Shown: positions 20,284 to 30,008 of the stretch, in pieces
Numbering within the stretch: the stretch's first letter is position 1
Layout: each line of letters opens with the position of its first letter
DNA from: Chrysophaeum taylorii
Taxonomy: Eukaryota; Sar; Pelagophyceae; Pelagomonadales; Pelagomonadaceae
Assembly: GCA_029834535.1 (NCBI GenBank)
Contig: JAQMWT010000501.1
Span: forward strand, 1-41,559
DNA: 41,559 nucleotides
Direction of reading: 5' to 3'
Position numbers and translations under genes: made by a program
Notes under the pieces: model-generated
What the model was told of the DNA's origin: nothing
The model's database searches: none
What the model saw: only the letters and a program-made list of their open reading frames with translations

Positions 20284-20612
20284 CCAGTAAGTTCACCTAG
20301 TCCCAATCTCTAACCCCAGTAAGTTCACCTGGTCCCAGTAAGTTCACCTAGTCCCAATCTCTAACCCCAGTAAATTCGGCGTAAGCCCACTCGTGCTCAC
20401 ACCCACTCACCCCACTCTCCTTCGAGCTCGTCGCTCTCACCCCCGCCAATCTAAGCTGCGTTGATCCGCAGACGCCGCCAACCTTTGAGTTTACTCTAAA
20501 AGCCCCAGTAAGTTCACACTTGGTCTCAGTAAGTTCACCTGGTCACTAAGTTCACCTAGTCCCAATCTCTAACCCCAGTAAGTTCACCTGGTCCCAGTAA
20601 GTTAACCTATAG
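20284..20612 (+). repeat. Clustered AGTAAGTTCACC repeats
   Basis: About eight copies of CCAGTAAGTTCACCT(A/G)GTC occur at 20284, 20316, 20335, 20367 (diverged), 20503, 20527, 20546, 20575 and 20594. Some are followed by CCAATCTCTAACC, giving a composite higher-order unit. A 110-bp spacer at about 20390-20500 separates two sub-clusters. Nothing coding was seen between 20088 and 20284. Confidence 0.85.
20442..20496 (+). repeat. Dispersed repeat, + copy (partner at 24927-24987)
   Basis: Contains CCCGCCAATCTAAG and GAGTTTACTC about 30 bp apart. Both occur in the same order on the opposite strand at 24987-24927. It lies between the two AGTAAGTTCACC sub-clusters. Confidence 0.65.
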
Positions 20613-20659
20613 TGCGCGTGTAGACGCTGGGAGGGGGCTTATCAGTATTGCGCAGCACG

Positions 20660-21195
20660 TGTGGAGTAGGGTGGAGTCGTCGACTCAGAAGAGGATATCC
20701 TCGGGGTTGCCGATCGACAGAGAGCCACGTAGAGCTGGACGTGGCAGAAGACGGGCTTCGCCAAGAGGATGCCGACCTCGCGGGGCGTCTGGCCCTGGCT
20801 CTTGGTGATCGTTTGGCGTCGGCGGGCCTTAAGGAATACAGGCTGGAGGAGCCTCGGTGACAACGACACGATCGATCACGTATCTGGTACCGTTGCAGTG
20901 GCCGTGCGACGGGTCGAGGTTGCGAAGACTTTAAGCTCGCGATCAAAGTCAGCATGCCGTTGGTTGTCAGGGAGTTCAAAACTCGACTCTTGAGAGCGAG
21001 GCGTCGTCTTCCGACCCAACCTAGTCGGCCGAAAAGAACTCCGACGCCTCGTCTCCGGGAAAAAAAGGCCGCGGTTATGCGCGCGTTGTCAGCATCGACA
21101 ACATCGTCTGAAAGAGCCGCCGCGGGTCGTGGAAATAGTCTGCGAGGTCGCCGTAGACGGCTTGGAGGATCACTGTCTGGCTCTCGCGCCTACCT
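20660..21195 (-). pseudogene. Pif1/Helitron-type helicase C-terminal relic
   Basis: Reading the - strand from 21195 down and allowing frame changes, the blocks are VYGDLADYFHDPRRL, FPGDEASEFFSAD, LNSLTTNGM, RNLDPSHGHCNGTRYVID and TITKSQGQTPREVGI, then VFCHVQLYVALCRS. These match, in order, the C-terminal region of Pif1-family helicases (LNSL..NGMP, LRNLDP..G.CNGTR, KSQGQT, GQLYVALSR), as carried by Helitrons. About 20 residues are missing before the KSQGQT block, and at least two frameshifts and stops occur. No Rep/HUH domain was seen, so a Helitron origin rather than a host Pif1 gene is an inference. Confidence 0.75.
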
Positions 21196-21240
21196 GATCC
21201 TTACTCTCGTGCCTACCTGATCCTTACCCTAAATCGAGGG

Positions 21241-21286
21241 ACAAACAGACAGACAAACAAACAAACAAACAAACAGACAAACATCT
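21241..21286 (+). repeat. (CAAA/CAGA)n microsatellite
   Basis: Tandem ACAA and ACAG tetranucleotides. Just upstream a 24-bp unit (CTCTCGTGCCTACCTGATCC-like) is duplicated at about 21181-21229. Positions 21290-21619 hold nothing that I recognise. Confidence 0.85.
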
Positions 21287-21619
21287 GTCGATTAGTAGTT
21301 AGGACCCTTTAAACGAACGAAAAAATGAGTCATCAGTGTGACTTTCAGACGTCGTCGCTTTTTGTTCGATTCGAACACCACCTTCTCCAGGCGCTGGAGC
21401 GCGTTGCAGTGGTGCTCTATTACGTACTGGACTTCGTCTCTACCGGCCTTAGGACACCTCATCCGACGGTCGAGCCAACGTCCAGAGTAAATGGGGAATG
21501 AAGACGGACGCGCTACGGGATGCGTCGTCACACGAGATGGCCAAGCATTTCTGGCCTGTCCGTTGAGACGTCAGCAATCGTGCATTCCACGTCAGTATAA
21601 TTGCCGATCCTAAACCCTG

Positions 21620-24600
21620 ATGAGGGTGTCATTTGAACTGCGAGAATTGAAGAGAAGAAACGGTGCTGCCTCGCGAACAAACGTCTTGCCTAGGGCATCG
21701 GTCCTGCCCCCGAACGGGCCGCTTGGCAGCCGGAACGTTCGCATCGAGACGTGGTATGGCCGGGGGAGCAGAAGGAAGTTGACGACGAAATTGTTCGATA
21801 GTCAATATGTTCGTGGTCTCAAAAACGAGGTGAAGATGGAAGAATTTGTGGCGAATATGCGGAGGCGACGGATTTATGCGGGAATGCACCAGGAAACTTG
21901 GCTCTCGGGGAATCAATCGTTGGAGGAAGAGGATGGACTCACGCACTCGGTTTGTCTCGGGTCTTCGTGCTGAAGAACAATGCCACCGAGGCCGACGAGA
22001 TGTGGCCGTGACTCTCAGCTCCTCGGCGGCGAGGGCATGGCGAGACAACGGCGAAGAACTGATTCGGGCATCAACTCGCGTCCCGGCATTGCGTCTTGTT
22101 GCGAAAGATGCGAAAGGTCGTGCTGTTGGGCTCGTCCTCGTCACTGCGTATGCACCGGACGGTAATGCCTCTACTGAGGCGTGGGCCTCTTTCTACGATG
22201 ATGTAGATACCGCGCTACAACTGCAACGGCTTCACGACACTCTTGTTGTGGGGATGGGTGGGAACGCCAGCATTGGCGTTCGGGCTGATTTGGATGACGA
22301 CATGTATGTGGTCCGCGCGAGGTCCGGCACGTGAACGACGGGGGTCGGGGGATATATACGTTTCTCGCCACGAGGGAACTGGCAGCAGCTGGCACCTTTT
22401 TCGCCAAACCCAACCACGGGACATGGGTGAATCCTTGTTCGTGTTTACCCAACAAACTCGACCATATTGTCGTCGACCGTCACAAATTCGGTTGTTTTTT
22501 GGATGTAGGTGTCAACGAGAGCATTGCCGATTCTGATCAACGAGCACTCAAGTGCATCGTCCAAATCCAGATGCGACTCGCGCGGCCTAGGACAAAAAAT
22601 TCACTCCCGCCTAGACTACTCTCCGCTGCAAACTCCTGCTGGTGCGGCCAGTTTTTGTCGCGCCGTCCGTGCGAACTACCACGCGTAAGCAAATACACCG
22701 TCGGACGCGGACGCGGTCTCTGTGTACTCCGAGTCGGAAACAGCGCCGCGAGCAGCGGCCTCTGCCACGCTGAATCGCACCCGACGCAACGAACCGGGTT
22801 GGTTCACAGCTGCAGCTAAGATTAAATCACCCACTAATTCAAGCGCGCAACTCGGCTTTCGCAGCATTCACGGCAGCAGCAGATCCTCGGTCGCCGCGCG
22901 CCGCTTGCTCCTCACTCCCCTGAGAGTTGCTCGTCGTGAAGTTTCTAAGGCCGTGGTACCGGCAAAAGAACGCTGAATCTGCTCGATGTGTGACGGGCTG
23001 AATGCCGGCTGCGAGAAGCTTGGTGGCATGAAGCGACGTTGGGCGATTTTCGGCCGTCTTAAGAGCGGCTTGTCCAAGAATAAGTCGTCACGTCAGACAC
23101 TCCTGCGAATGCCGGATGGTACGCGCTGTTCAACAGCTCAGGATAATATCGAAGTGTTTCGTTCACACTTTGCGAAGCTTTATCTCCGCCAGCTATGTTT
23201 TGACGCAGAAGTAAGTCATTGAGGATATAGTAGATCAGTGGTCAATCCGTAATGAACTTGGTGCTGTTCCGTCAGATGACGAGATTCGCCATGCTGTGCG
23301 GCAGCTCATCTTTCAACGGCTGCAGCATCGGGCGTTCGTGCGGGGATATGGCGGACGATCGCTGGTCGTCAGAGCACATTTGGGATCCTCAGAACAAAAG
23401 TGCACGATTTCAGGTCGTCCGAGAAATAACTGAAAGCGTAGGATATCGGCCTTCTTGGTATTTTGCCGAAGAAAGGTGACATTTCGCTCCCAGGCCCCTA
23501 TCGCAAAGTGACGATTCTCGAGGTTGCGCAAAAGACTGTCTCCAACATCATGCGCGCGTCTCCGTGTCATTTCAGCTGAGCTCGAACACGAATCGCAGTG
23601 CGACCTTCGGCCGGAACGGTAGACTGCCGACGCAATCTTCAGCCTGAGGATGGCATTGAAGAAGCGTCGTGAGCACGGCTTAGAAATATGGGGATTATTC
23701 ATTATTTTTTTCAAGGCTTCGACAGGGTCCCGCGTGAACTACTCTGGCAAGTGCTATCGAAATTCGGCGTAACTTGTACGCCTCATTGTAGCTCTCCACC
23801 GTATACAAGCGCGGTTCTCCGTCTCTGGCGCTACCGCCTCGATCGACTCCATCATCGATGTTAAGCAGGGTGATGTCCTAAGTCCGGTTCTTTTCGCTCT
23901 ATACGTGGCGGCCTTGACCACATTTCATGGCGACATTGTGAAGGTCGGGAACCAGCCTGCGTTTTCAAGACGAAGCACGATGGTGTACTTACTGGACGTC
24001 GCTGCAACGCAAAATGCGGCACTGAGGAAGCCGCACTCGAAGAGTCAGCGTACGCAGCAGATGATGTGGCGTTCCCGTTTCCCGATCGTCGTGCTGTGAA
24101 TGAGGAGACGCCCCGTCTCATCCGGCATTTTGCCAGATGGGGTATGGAAGTCCCATGCGGGTGACCACCAAGCAGGGAAAGAGTCGAAATCCGAGATACC
24201 GTTTGTCGCCAAGCCAGACATTCTCTACAACGGCCCGACAACCAACGATGGTGCAGACCTCTCCGACTTAGACGTAGGTGACGGCCGTCATGTCGCCGCG
24301 GTGGCGAAATTCACACACCTAGGCTCTGAACTCTCTCGCAACTGCAGTGACTCTGGGGACGTCGACTCTCGTCTGAAGAAGGCGGCAGCGGCTTTTGGTG
24401 CGCTCCGTCACAACGTTTTGCCTCGAAATACGTCTCTGCCGTAGCCAAACGAACTGTCTACGTCGGTCTTATCTTCGCCATCCTAATCATGGTGCCTAGC
24501 CGAGGTTGTCTACATTCGTCTACGATGCTTTCACGTACAATGCGCACGCGCGATGTGTCGCGTTACACGTCGCAAGACCTGGTAACATCATGTCAAAACT

Positions 24601-24840
24601 TCGATCCTCCTCCAGCGCCTCGGCCTGGAGACTATTGATGACTACATCTCGCGCCGGCAACTTCGCTAGGCAGGCCATGTTGCCCGCATGGCCTGGCATC
24701 GCCTCCCTCGGAAAATGCTCACCTCCTGGTGCGCCTCCAAACGTCCCCGTGCGGCCGTTGTCTCAACAAGGCACCCCGCAAATTCAACATTCTGACGACG
24801 ACCTGGTACTCCCTCGCTCAAAACCGTGACAACTAGCGAC
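21620..24840 (+). mobile_element. Degenerate LINE (non-LTR retrotransposon) with APE-type endonuclease and RT
   Basis: Frames change often, but domains are in order. Endonuclease: MHQETWLSGN (21880), LVTAYAPDGN (22134), DTLVVGMGGNASIG (22236; the usual GDFN is GMGGN), LDHIVVDRHKF (22455) and SDQ where catalytic SDH is expected (22532). RT: EVFRSHFAKLY (23150), GILPKKGDISLPGPYRKV (23460), MALKKRREHGLE, FFKAFDRVPRELLW (23708), VKQGDVLSPVLFALY (23861), and AYAADDVAF (24048), which is the [YF]ADD box with an extra Ala. Then HFARWGMEVPCG, FTHLGSELS and the C-terminal RRQLR*AGHVARM and LTSWCASKRPRA. Several catalytic residues are lost, so it is a fossil. The 5' part (about 21716-21790) is homologous to the insertion at 36501-37111. 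Confidence 0.88.
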
Positions 24841-24926
24841 AACAAATCAACTCGTCCTCTAATACCCTTTCTACCCCCCACCGTTTCAGTGACCGTAATC
24901 CCACGCGCCTTGGCGCTGGGACTTAG

Positions 24927-24987
24927 GAGTAAACTCTAAGGTTAAAGGGCGAAGCGTGCGCTCATAAAAGCACCTTAGATTGGCGGG
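24927..24987 (-). repeat. Dispersed repeat, - copy (partner at 20442-20496)
   Basis: CTTAGATTGGCGGG (24974-24987) and GAGTAAACTC (24927-24936) are the reverse complements of blocks at 20442-20455 and 20487-20496. The LINE and helicase relics lie between the two copies. Confidence 0.65.
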
Positions 24988-25040
24988 TCGAGCTGAAAGG
25001 AGAACAGGGGCGAGCGGAAGGAAGGACGTGCTGGGATTAC

Positions 25041-26480
25041 CCTACGCCCCATGCAGTGGGCTGGCGTCTGGTAAGTTATTTAGGTGGCAATCGAGAGTGG
25101 CGGTGGTATCTTCAAAACAATCTTAAAAGCGCGCAGCAAAGAACTGAAACATGTCGAATGGGGGGGCTCGCAGAGTGCGCGTACAATGATGGCCATGAAC
25201 TGAGGTTGAGAACGGTAATACCCTTGGCAGCGGCGTCCCTTGGAAATACGCCGAGAATCCCACCCAAAGATCTCAATGAGCTCGCGTTGAGTTACAGTTC
25301 GCTGACCTGCGCGCCAAATCAGAGCCCAAGGGCCCGTGAACAGGCAATATAATCGTAGAGTTCGTCGTTCGAGAGTGCCGTGCTTGACAATCCGGTCGTC
25401 GTCGGACGTCGTGCTCGCTCGCGACTCGATTATTTTGCATGCGCACCGAGCTCAGTCGTAATTCCGCTGTCTGACTTCGTTAATAAAAAATGCGTGGTAC
25501 AACATTAAGAGTGGCTGGCCACTCAGGACCGGTGTTGGCTGGTCATCCTCCCTACAATTGGACTGGGCCCATGGGACTAGATTGGCGCGCATTGCCGAGC
25601 TCGTGCGGAGGAGAGATTGTAGTGCCATCGTCGAGCGGGCATTGCAAACGTCCGAGCAACCGCCGAGTGACTTCTTCGTGTTCAGTATAACCGATCTATT
25701 TCGTGCTTGCGGTGCGCGAAAACACCAAACAACGATTCTTGAGGGGAAAATCGCAGGACCGAACTTAACTTGACAGCTTCGTAGGTCGCAAGTGGCTCAG
25801 CCTTTGATGCGCGTCACACGCGAGGAGGGTGGATTCCTCGTGCGAACCATCCTCCATACTACGTGATATTGAAGCAGTACACCCGAGCGCTGGATCGACT
25901 GGAACCTGGCGGATGGGGTCCATAGTGCTCTCGGAACCGTACCCCACGATCCGCATGACTTCAAAGTCCGCGAGCCGATCTCACACATCGACACGCGTGC
26001 TCGAAACCGGCGATGGAGGCCGTCGTGAGCCGTTGACAGGTACGAACTTGTGAGCGCCAGGGCGACTAGAAACGGCCAAAATCACTATTGCTGTGTTGCC
26101 GCCGTGCCCCATGCGCATACACCTCGACGCGCAGCAACTTTACGCCTTTTACCATATGGCCAGAAGAAGCTAAGGTTTGAGATCATGACTCCGACTCGCC
26201 GATTCACGAGCAAGGTGTGTTTTGCTGCGGGCGAGGAAACGAATTCGAGTGGTCCGCGGCGTCGAAATAAAATGAAAACGTAGTTTCACATTTGCTGTCG
26301 TCGGCGCACTGTTTTAATTCTCTCCCCCGTTGTGGCAACGTTGACGGCGGTGCGCATAGGCATGTCGCGCAGGCTGTTAATCATGACGTTGCGGCTCTCC
26401 GCGGGCTAGGCGTCGAAGTAGAATACGACTTGCCGGTTAAGATTTTGCAACGGTGGCACTGGTGGATATTAAGTCGACAG
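25041..26480. other. Noncoding or unrecognised region
   Basis: Only short, unconvincing open frames. I recognise no domain, RNA gene or mobile-element end. The stretch may be decayed transposon sequence, since both neighbours are. Confidence 0.5.
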
Positions 26481-26484
26481 GTGG

Positions 26485-27570
26485 TGTTGCGCGACACCCG
26501 GCGTGGTCTCGAAGAGCATGCCTTTGAGGCAGTACGGGGGCTGCAATGTGGCGATGGACCCTCGGGAGACGCACGAGCGTCCAGGGATGTGGTGCGAGGC
26601 CCACGGGATATCGCTGTTTAGGTGGCCACACAACGATACAATGTTTTGCGTCCCTCTTAAGAACGGGAAGTAGCACCTGTTGACCTAACTAACTAACTTC
26701 AGACCTCTCCCGAGCATGGGAGCTAGGCCGGACCGGCAGGAGCCGGTACGGAATCACAGAGGAAAATCACGCAGTTGGGGCAGAGGCGAGGGACGAGGAC
26801 GGACTTGTTGATGGTGGACCGCCACTGCGCGCGGTCTTGTGCGAGGTCGTGCAAAAGCGTCGCAGGCCGCGGACGTGTTGGTCCACGAACAATCGACCTG
26901 TCCGTCGCTGTTGACCGTGGTTCGGCAACGTGGAAAAAAGCACTGGTGATGCGAAGAAACACGGCGGGCGAAAACGTATATACTCAAACGACAGTAGCTT
27001 GGGTTCTCACGTTTTTTTTGTCGCACGAAGCCCTTACTCGCGCCTCCTGTCGGTTGACCTACTGTTTGGAAGCGGACGACTTCTTGGAAGCGGACGACTT
27101 CTAGAGGCCGGTTTGCCGATCTGAGCGAGAACTCGATGTTTCCCGACTTTGTCCAATACCACCGGTCCCCGACCTCATCGACATACACCTCAAGTCGAGG
27201 GCTGCTACTTTCCGATACGAGCATCTTGAAGAACGAAGACAAGCAGTCTTGAATACACTGCGAGTTCCGATCCAAAGTGAGCCCATCTCTACTAAGGAAA
27301 CAGCCCTAGTTTGAATTCGGAGCGTTCCCTGCTTCTACGACTCCGATTGTCAGAATACGGGGCGAGATTCGACACAAGACTCGCCGCGAGCTCCAGCGGC
27401 TTCTTCGCCGGACGTTTTCATGAGGCACGACGATCGAACCTAGGGGATATCAATATTGATAACCCTAGATCGAACTACGCCGCACCTTGTCAACGACCTA
27501 TACGGACTCTCGAGTGTATCCTCGGTTTCGGCAGATGGGGCGGCCAAGCGCCGCTCAGCATCGTCGAAAT
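26485..27570 (+). pseudogene. Carbohydrate sulfotransferase pseudogene, paralogue of the gene at 28870
   Basis: Blocks collinear with the intact gene downstream: GTGTTGC.CGAC near 26486, CCAGGGATGTGGTGCGAGGC (26581) for the PGMWCQA region, AAGAACGGGAA (26660) for the PAPS loop, SHVFFVARSPYSRLLS (27018) for the 3'-phosphate site, GTCGAGGGCTGCTACTTTCC (27195) identical to the intact gene, and the ending CQRPIRTLE...ILGFGRWGGQAP (27490-27555). Stops and frameshifts are present throughout. A LINE 3' fragment (26685-26907) is inserted right after the PAPS-loop region, with an 8-bp duplication of pseudogene sequence. The copy is an older tandem duplicate. Confidence 0.85.
26685..26907 (-). mobile_element. 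5'-truncated LINE 3' end inserted in the sulfotransferase pseudogene
   Basis: 223-bp insertion flanked by CTGTTGAC at 26677-26684 and 26908-26915. On the - strand it encodes DLAQDRAQWRSTINK, matching the C-terminus of the LINE ORF (SLAQNRDN at about 24810). It continues through a GGCTCCTGCCGGTCCGGCCT-containing 3' untranslated tail and ends in (GTTA)n at 26685-26697. The flanks join perfectly when compared with the intact sulfotransferase gene. Confidence 0.85.
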
Positions 27571-27585
27571 CCAGCCAACCGGGAC

Positions 27586-27777
27586 TGACTAACTAATTTA
27601 CTAACTAACTAACTTCAGACCTCTCCCGAGCATGGGAGCCACGCCGGGCCGACAGGAGCCAGAATCACGGAGGAAGCACACAGTTGGGGTAGAGGGCGCG
27701 ATGGACGAGTACGAGTGGATGGCGGACCGCCAGTGAGCGCGATCTTGTGCGAGGTCGTGCTCGTCGCGTCGGAGGCC
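27586..27777 (-). mobile_element. 5'-truncated LINE 3' end just after the sulfotransferase pseudogene
   Basis: 192-bp fragment similar along its length to 26685-26907, with the same GGTCTGAAG plus GTTA-repeat tail on the - strand. Near-perfect 12-bp flanking duplication: GCCAACCGGGAC at 27574-27585 and GCCAACGGGGAC at 27778-27789 (one mismatch). Confidence 0.82.
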
Positions 27778-27956
27778 GCCAACGGGGACAAAGTGTCATT
27801 ACCGAGGTATGTGTGGAGACGTGAGGGATGCCGAAAAGGCGGAGGTATCCCGTTCAGGGGTTGGGGGGTTTTGTGAAGACGTCAGGGGTGCCTGAAAGGC
27901 GGGGCCTAGTCGAGGTCATCGTCGAGCCGCGGGGCAGGCGAAGATACGCCCGTAGG

Positions 27957-28502
27957 TCATACGCCTGTTGCTGCTGGACGTATGTGCGACGAAGTGTGAC
28001 ATCCTGCTGCGCCGGCGGCCTGGGTTGGGCTGCCCGAGGCGGCGACATGGCTGAGATAGGTGAGGGCACAGCGTGCCCGGACCAAGATGTTGGCGATCCC
28101 CCACTCGCGGTAGATGCGGCAAAATTGGGCTGCTTTGGCTTCGGTGAAGTTGGCAAAGCCACTTTCTGCCCGAGTCAACGCTGCGATGCGCTCCGCGCAG
28201 GCTTTGGCGAGATCATGGCACGCCGCACTGAACTCACCGAAGGCACCAAACACGAGGCCAGCGACGGCGCCGTAGCTGCATAGCCGCTGGTCAACAGGGA
28301 GGCCGGGCGGGGGTGCAGCGCCAGGCTGGGTGGTGATCGGTGTGCGCTTGCGCTGCGCGCCGATCGACAGGCGACGGATGGGAAGAGGATTAACGAGGGT
28401 TAACGTCACCCTCCAGTGAAGCGCAAGGGCCACCGGTACTCTCCAATCCTCTTCGACACACACCGGCTTCATACTTCGGTCAATCGTAGCGCGCTCGCTC
28501 AT
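27957..28502 (-). pseudogene. Open frame resembling a retroelement C-terminal fragment
   Basis: 181-codon frame. The stretch LVFGAFGEFSAACHDLAKA and the following RIYREWGIANILVRARCAL look like a C-terminal segment often found after RT in algal LINE-like elements; this is recollection of style, not a search. No RT motif is in reach. It could equally be an unrelated gene fragment. The rest of 27790-27956 and 28503-28869 shows nothing recognisable. Confidence 0.35.
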
Positions 28503-28869
28503 TTTCGCTAGTCACCTGGCAGCCGAGTGTCGATAGAGTTATAGTGCCAGGCCATAGAACGCTGCCGGCCGTCCTCCCCAACCACGAACTTTGCTTCTGG
28601 CTGCTGACCGAATCCTTTTTTAGCGCGTCACGCGCGTGGTCGGGGCTCGACAACACAAGAAGTCGTTCGTCTTGAATTGATCGGTCCCTTGTATTCCTTC
28701 CCGAGAGGAGTGGTATGCAGCGGCGTCACGAGACCGAGGTTTGCACAAACGCGGACCAACGACGGACAGGCGGGGGTATCCCATCTCCTTTCTCTCGCTG
28801 TTTCATCTTCGACCAAGAGTAGTGTCGTCAGTGTCGTCATCAGACTTTGTGGCAGAAAAAACGCGCAAG

Positions 28870-29859
28870 ATGTGGGTCATCATAGCGTGGACGATCGTGA
28901 GGCTTGTCGCGGGCCAGCCGCCAAAGATCAAGTCAAGTTGCTTTTCGTGTTGCACGACCCACGACTATGGCACGAACTCGACCCAAGGAACTTGGAGGAG
29001 GAGTAAAGAAGGTCTAGTGTGGCACGAGGGATGCAATCGGGCTATGGACCGAAAAGACAAATACGACCACCCCGGGATGTGGTGCCAGGCACATCGCATG
29101 TCGCTCCCCGAGCCGAACACAGACACGATATTGTGCGTTCCACAGAAGAACGGGAATGTCGATTGGAATCTGTTGATGTATCAACTTTGGACGGGTGTCT
29201 TGCCAAAGTCGGCCGTAGAGGCAAAGCACTTCCGCGGCAGATACACTTACGGCAGTACGAACGTGAGTTCGACGTCGCATGTTCTATTTATCGCACGCCA
29301 TCCCTACTCGCGCCTCTTGTCGTACTATCTCGACAAAGTGGTCGCGAGTCACTACTCTGACAGATTTCCCGCGCTACGAAAGAAGGCAAAATTCTCAGAA
29401 TTCGTTCAGTATCTCCACGGCCGATGGGTCGCCGAGAAGCTCTCGAGCATCTGCATCCTTGATCACCATCTCTGCGCGCAAGTCGAGGGCTGCTACTTTC
29501 CGGATGCTGCCGAGACAATCATATTGAAGCACGAAGACGAGCGGTCTTGGATACATTGCGAGCTCAAGTACCGCCTGAATGCCGACGACGCCAAGCTCTT
29601 CGATCCCGACTGGCGTCGCCGAGGTTTTCGAAACGGGCCGTGTTTTTACGAACCCGACTGTCATTCAAACACCACGGGAGGAATCATCACCGGCAGCTTC
29701 CACCCTACTCACGCTTCGTCGCCCGAGGTGCTGGAGGCACACTACGACCGAAACACGGCGCGCCTTGTCAACGATCTCTACGCCGCCGACTTCGCTATTC
29801 TCGGCTATGCAAAATGGGATGGCCAAGAGCCGTTCTTTGTTGCCAACATCACACTCCAT

Positions 29860-29891
<32 letters not shown>

Positions 29892-29907
29892 TGAGTCCAG
29901 AAGTTAG
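28870..29907 (+). CDS. Carbohydrate sulfotransferase (sulfotransferase family 2-like), secreted/Golgi
   Basis: 345 residues. Transfers sulfate from PAPS to a glycan, in the Golgi if like its family. The N-terminus (MWVIIAWTIVRLVAG) is a signal peptide or anchor; the start is the first ATG of a longer open frame. Cys-rich region at residues 24-72. PAPS 5'-phosphosulfate loop at about residues 89-100 (CVPQKNGNVDWN, family PKxGCTNW), 3'-phosphate site at about 140-151 (FIARHPYSRLLS, family RDPxxRLxS). Later CYFPDAAETIILKHED and DFAILGY, typical of the C-terminal Phe/Leu-Gly-Tyr of the family. A poly-Ser tail of 11 Ser comes from a TCG repeat. No intron needed. A decayed paralogue lies 1.3 kb upstream on the same strand. 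Confidence 0.85.
29860..29892 (+). repeat. (TCG)n trinucleotide repeat coding for poly-Ser
   Basis: Eleven tandem TCG/TCT codons at the C-terminus of the sulfotransferase; probably variable in length between alleles. Confidence 0.9.
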
Positions 29908-30008
29908 TTGCAACACATCACCCTGGCCATTTCTTGATATACATATGCCGGTACGACTCCTAATATGGATTGTCGCCTCTAATAATGTGGAGAAAGGAAC
30001 TTCTCCTC

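Noticed and set aside
20284..20612. CRISPR-like array
   Set aside because: Repeats are irregularly spaced, directly abutting in places and without uniform unique spacers, and the window is eukaryotic.
21292..21531. 79-codon open frame on the - strand
   Set aside because: Basic low-complexity peptide with no recognisable motif, between two transposon relics.
27828..28283. 151-codon open frame on the + strand
   Set aside because: Overlaps the - strand frame with the GAFGEFS segment; no motif of its own.
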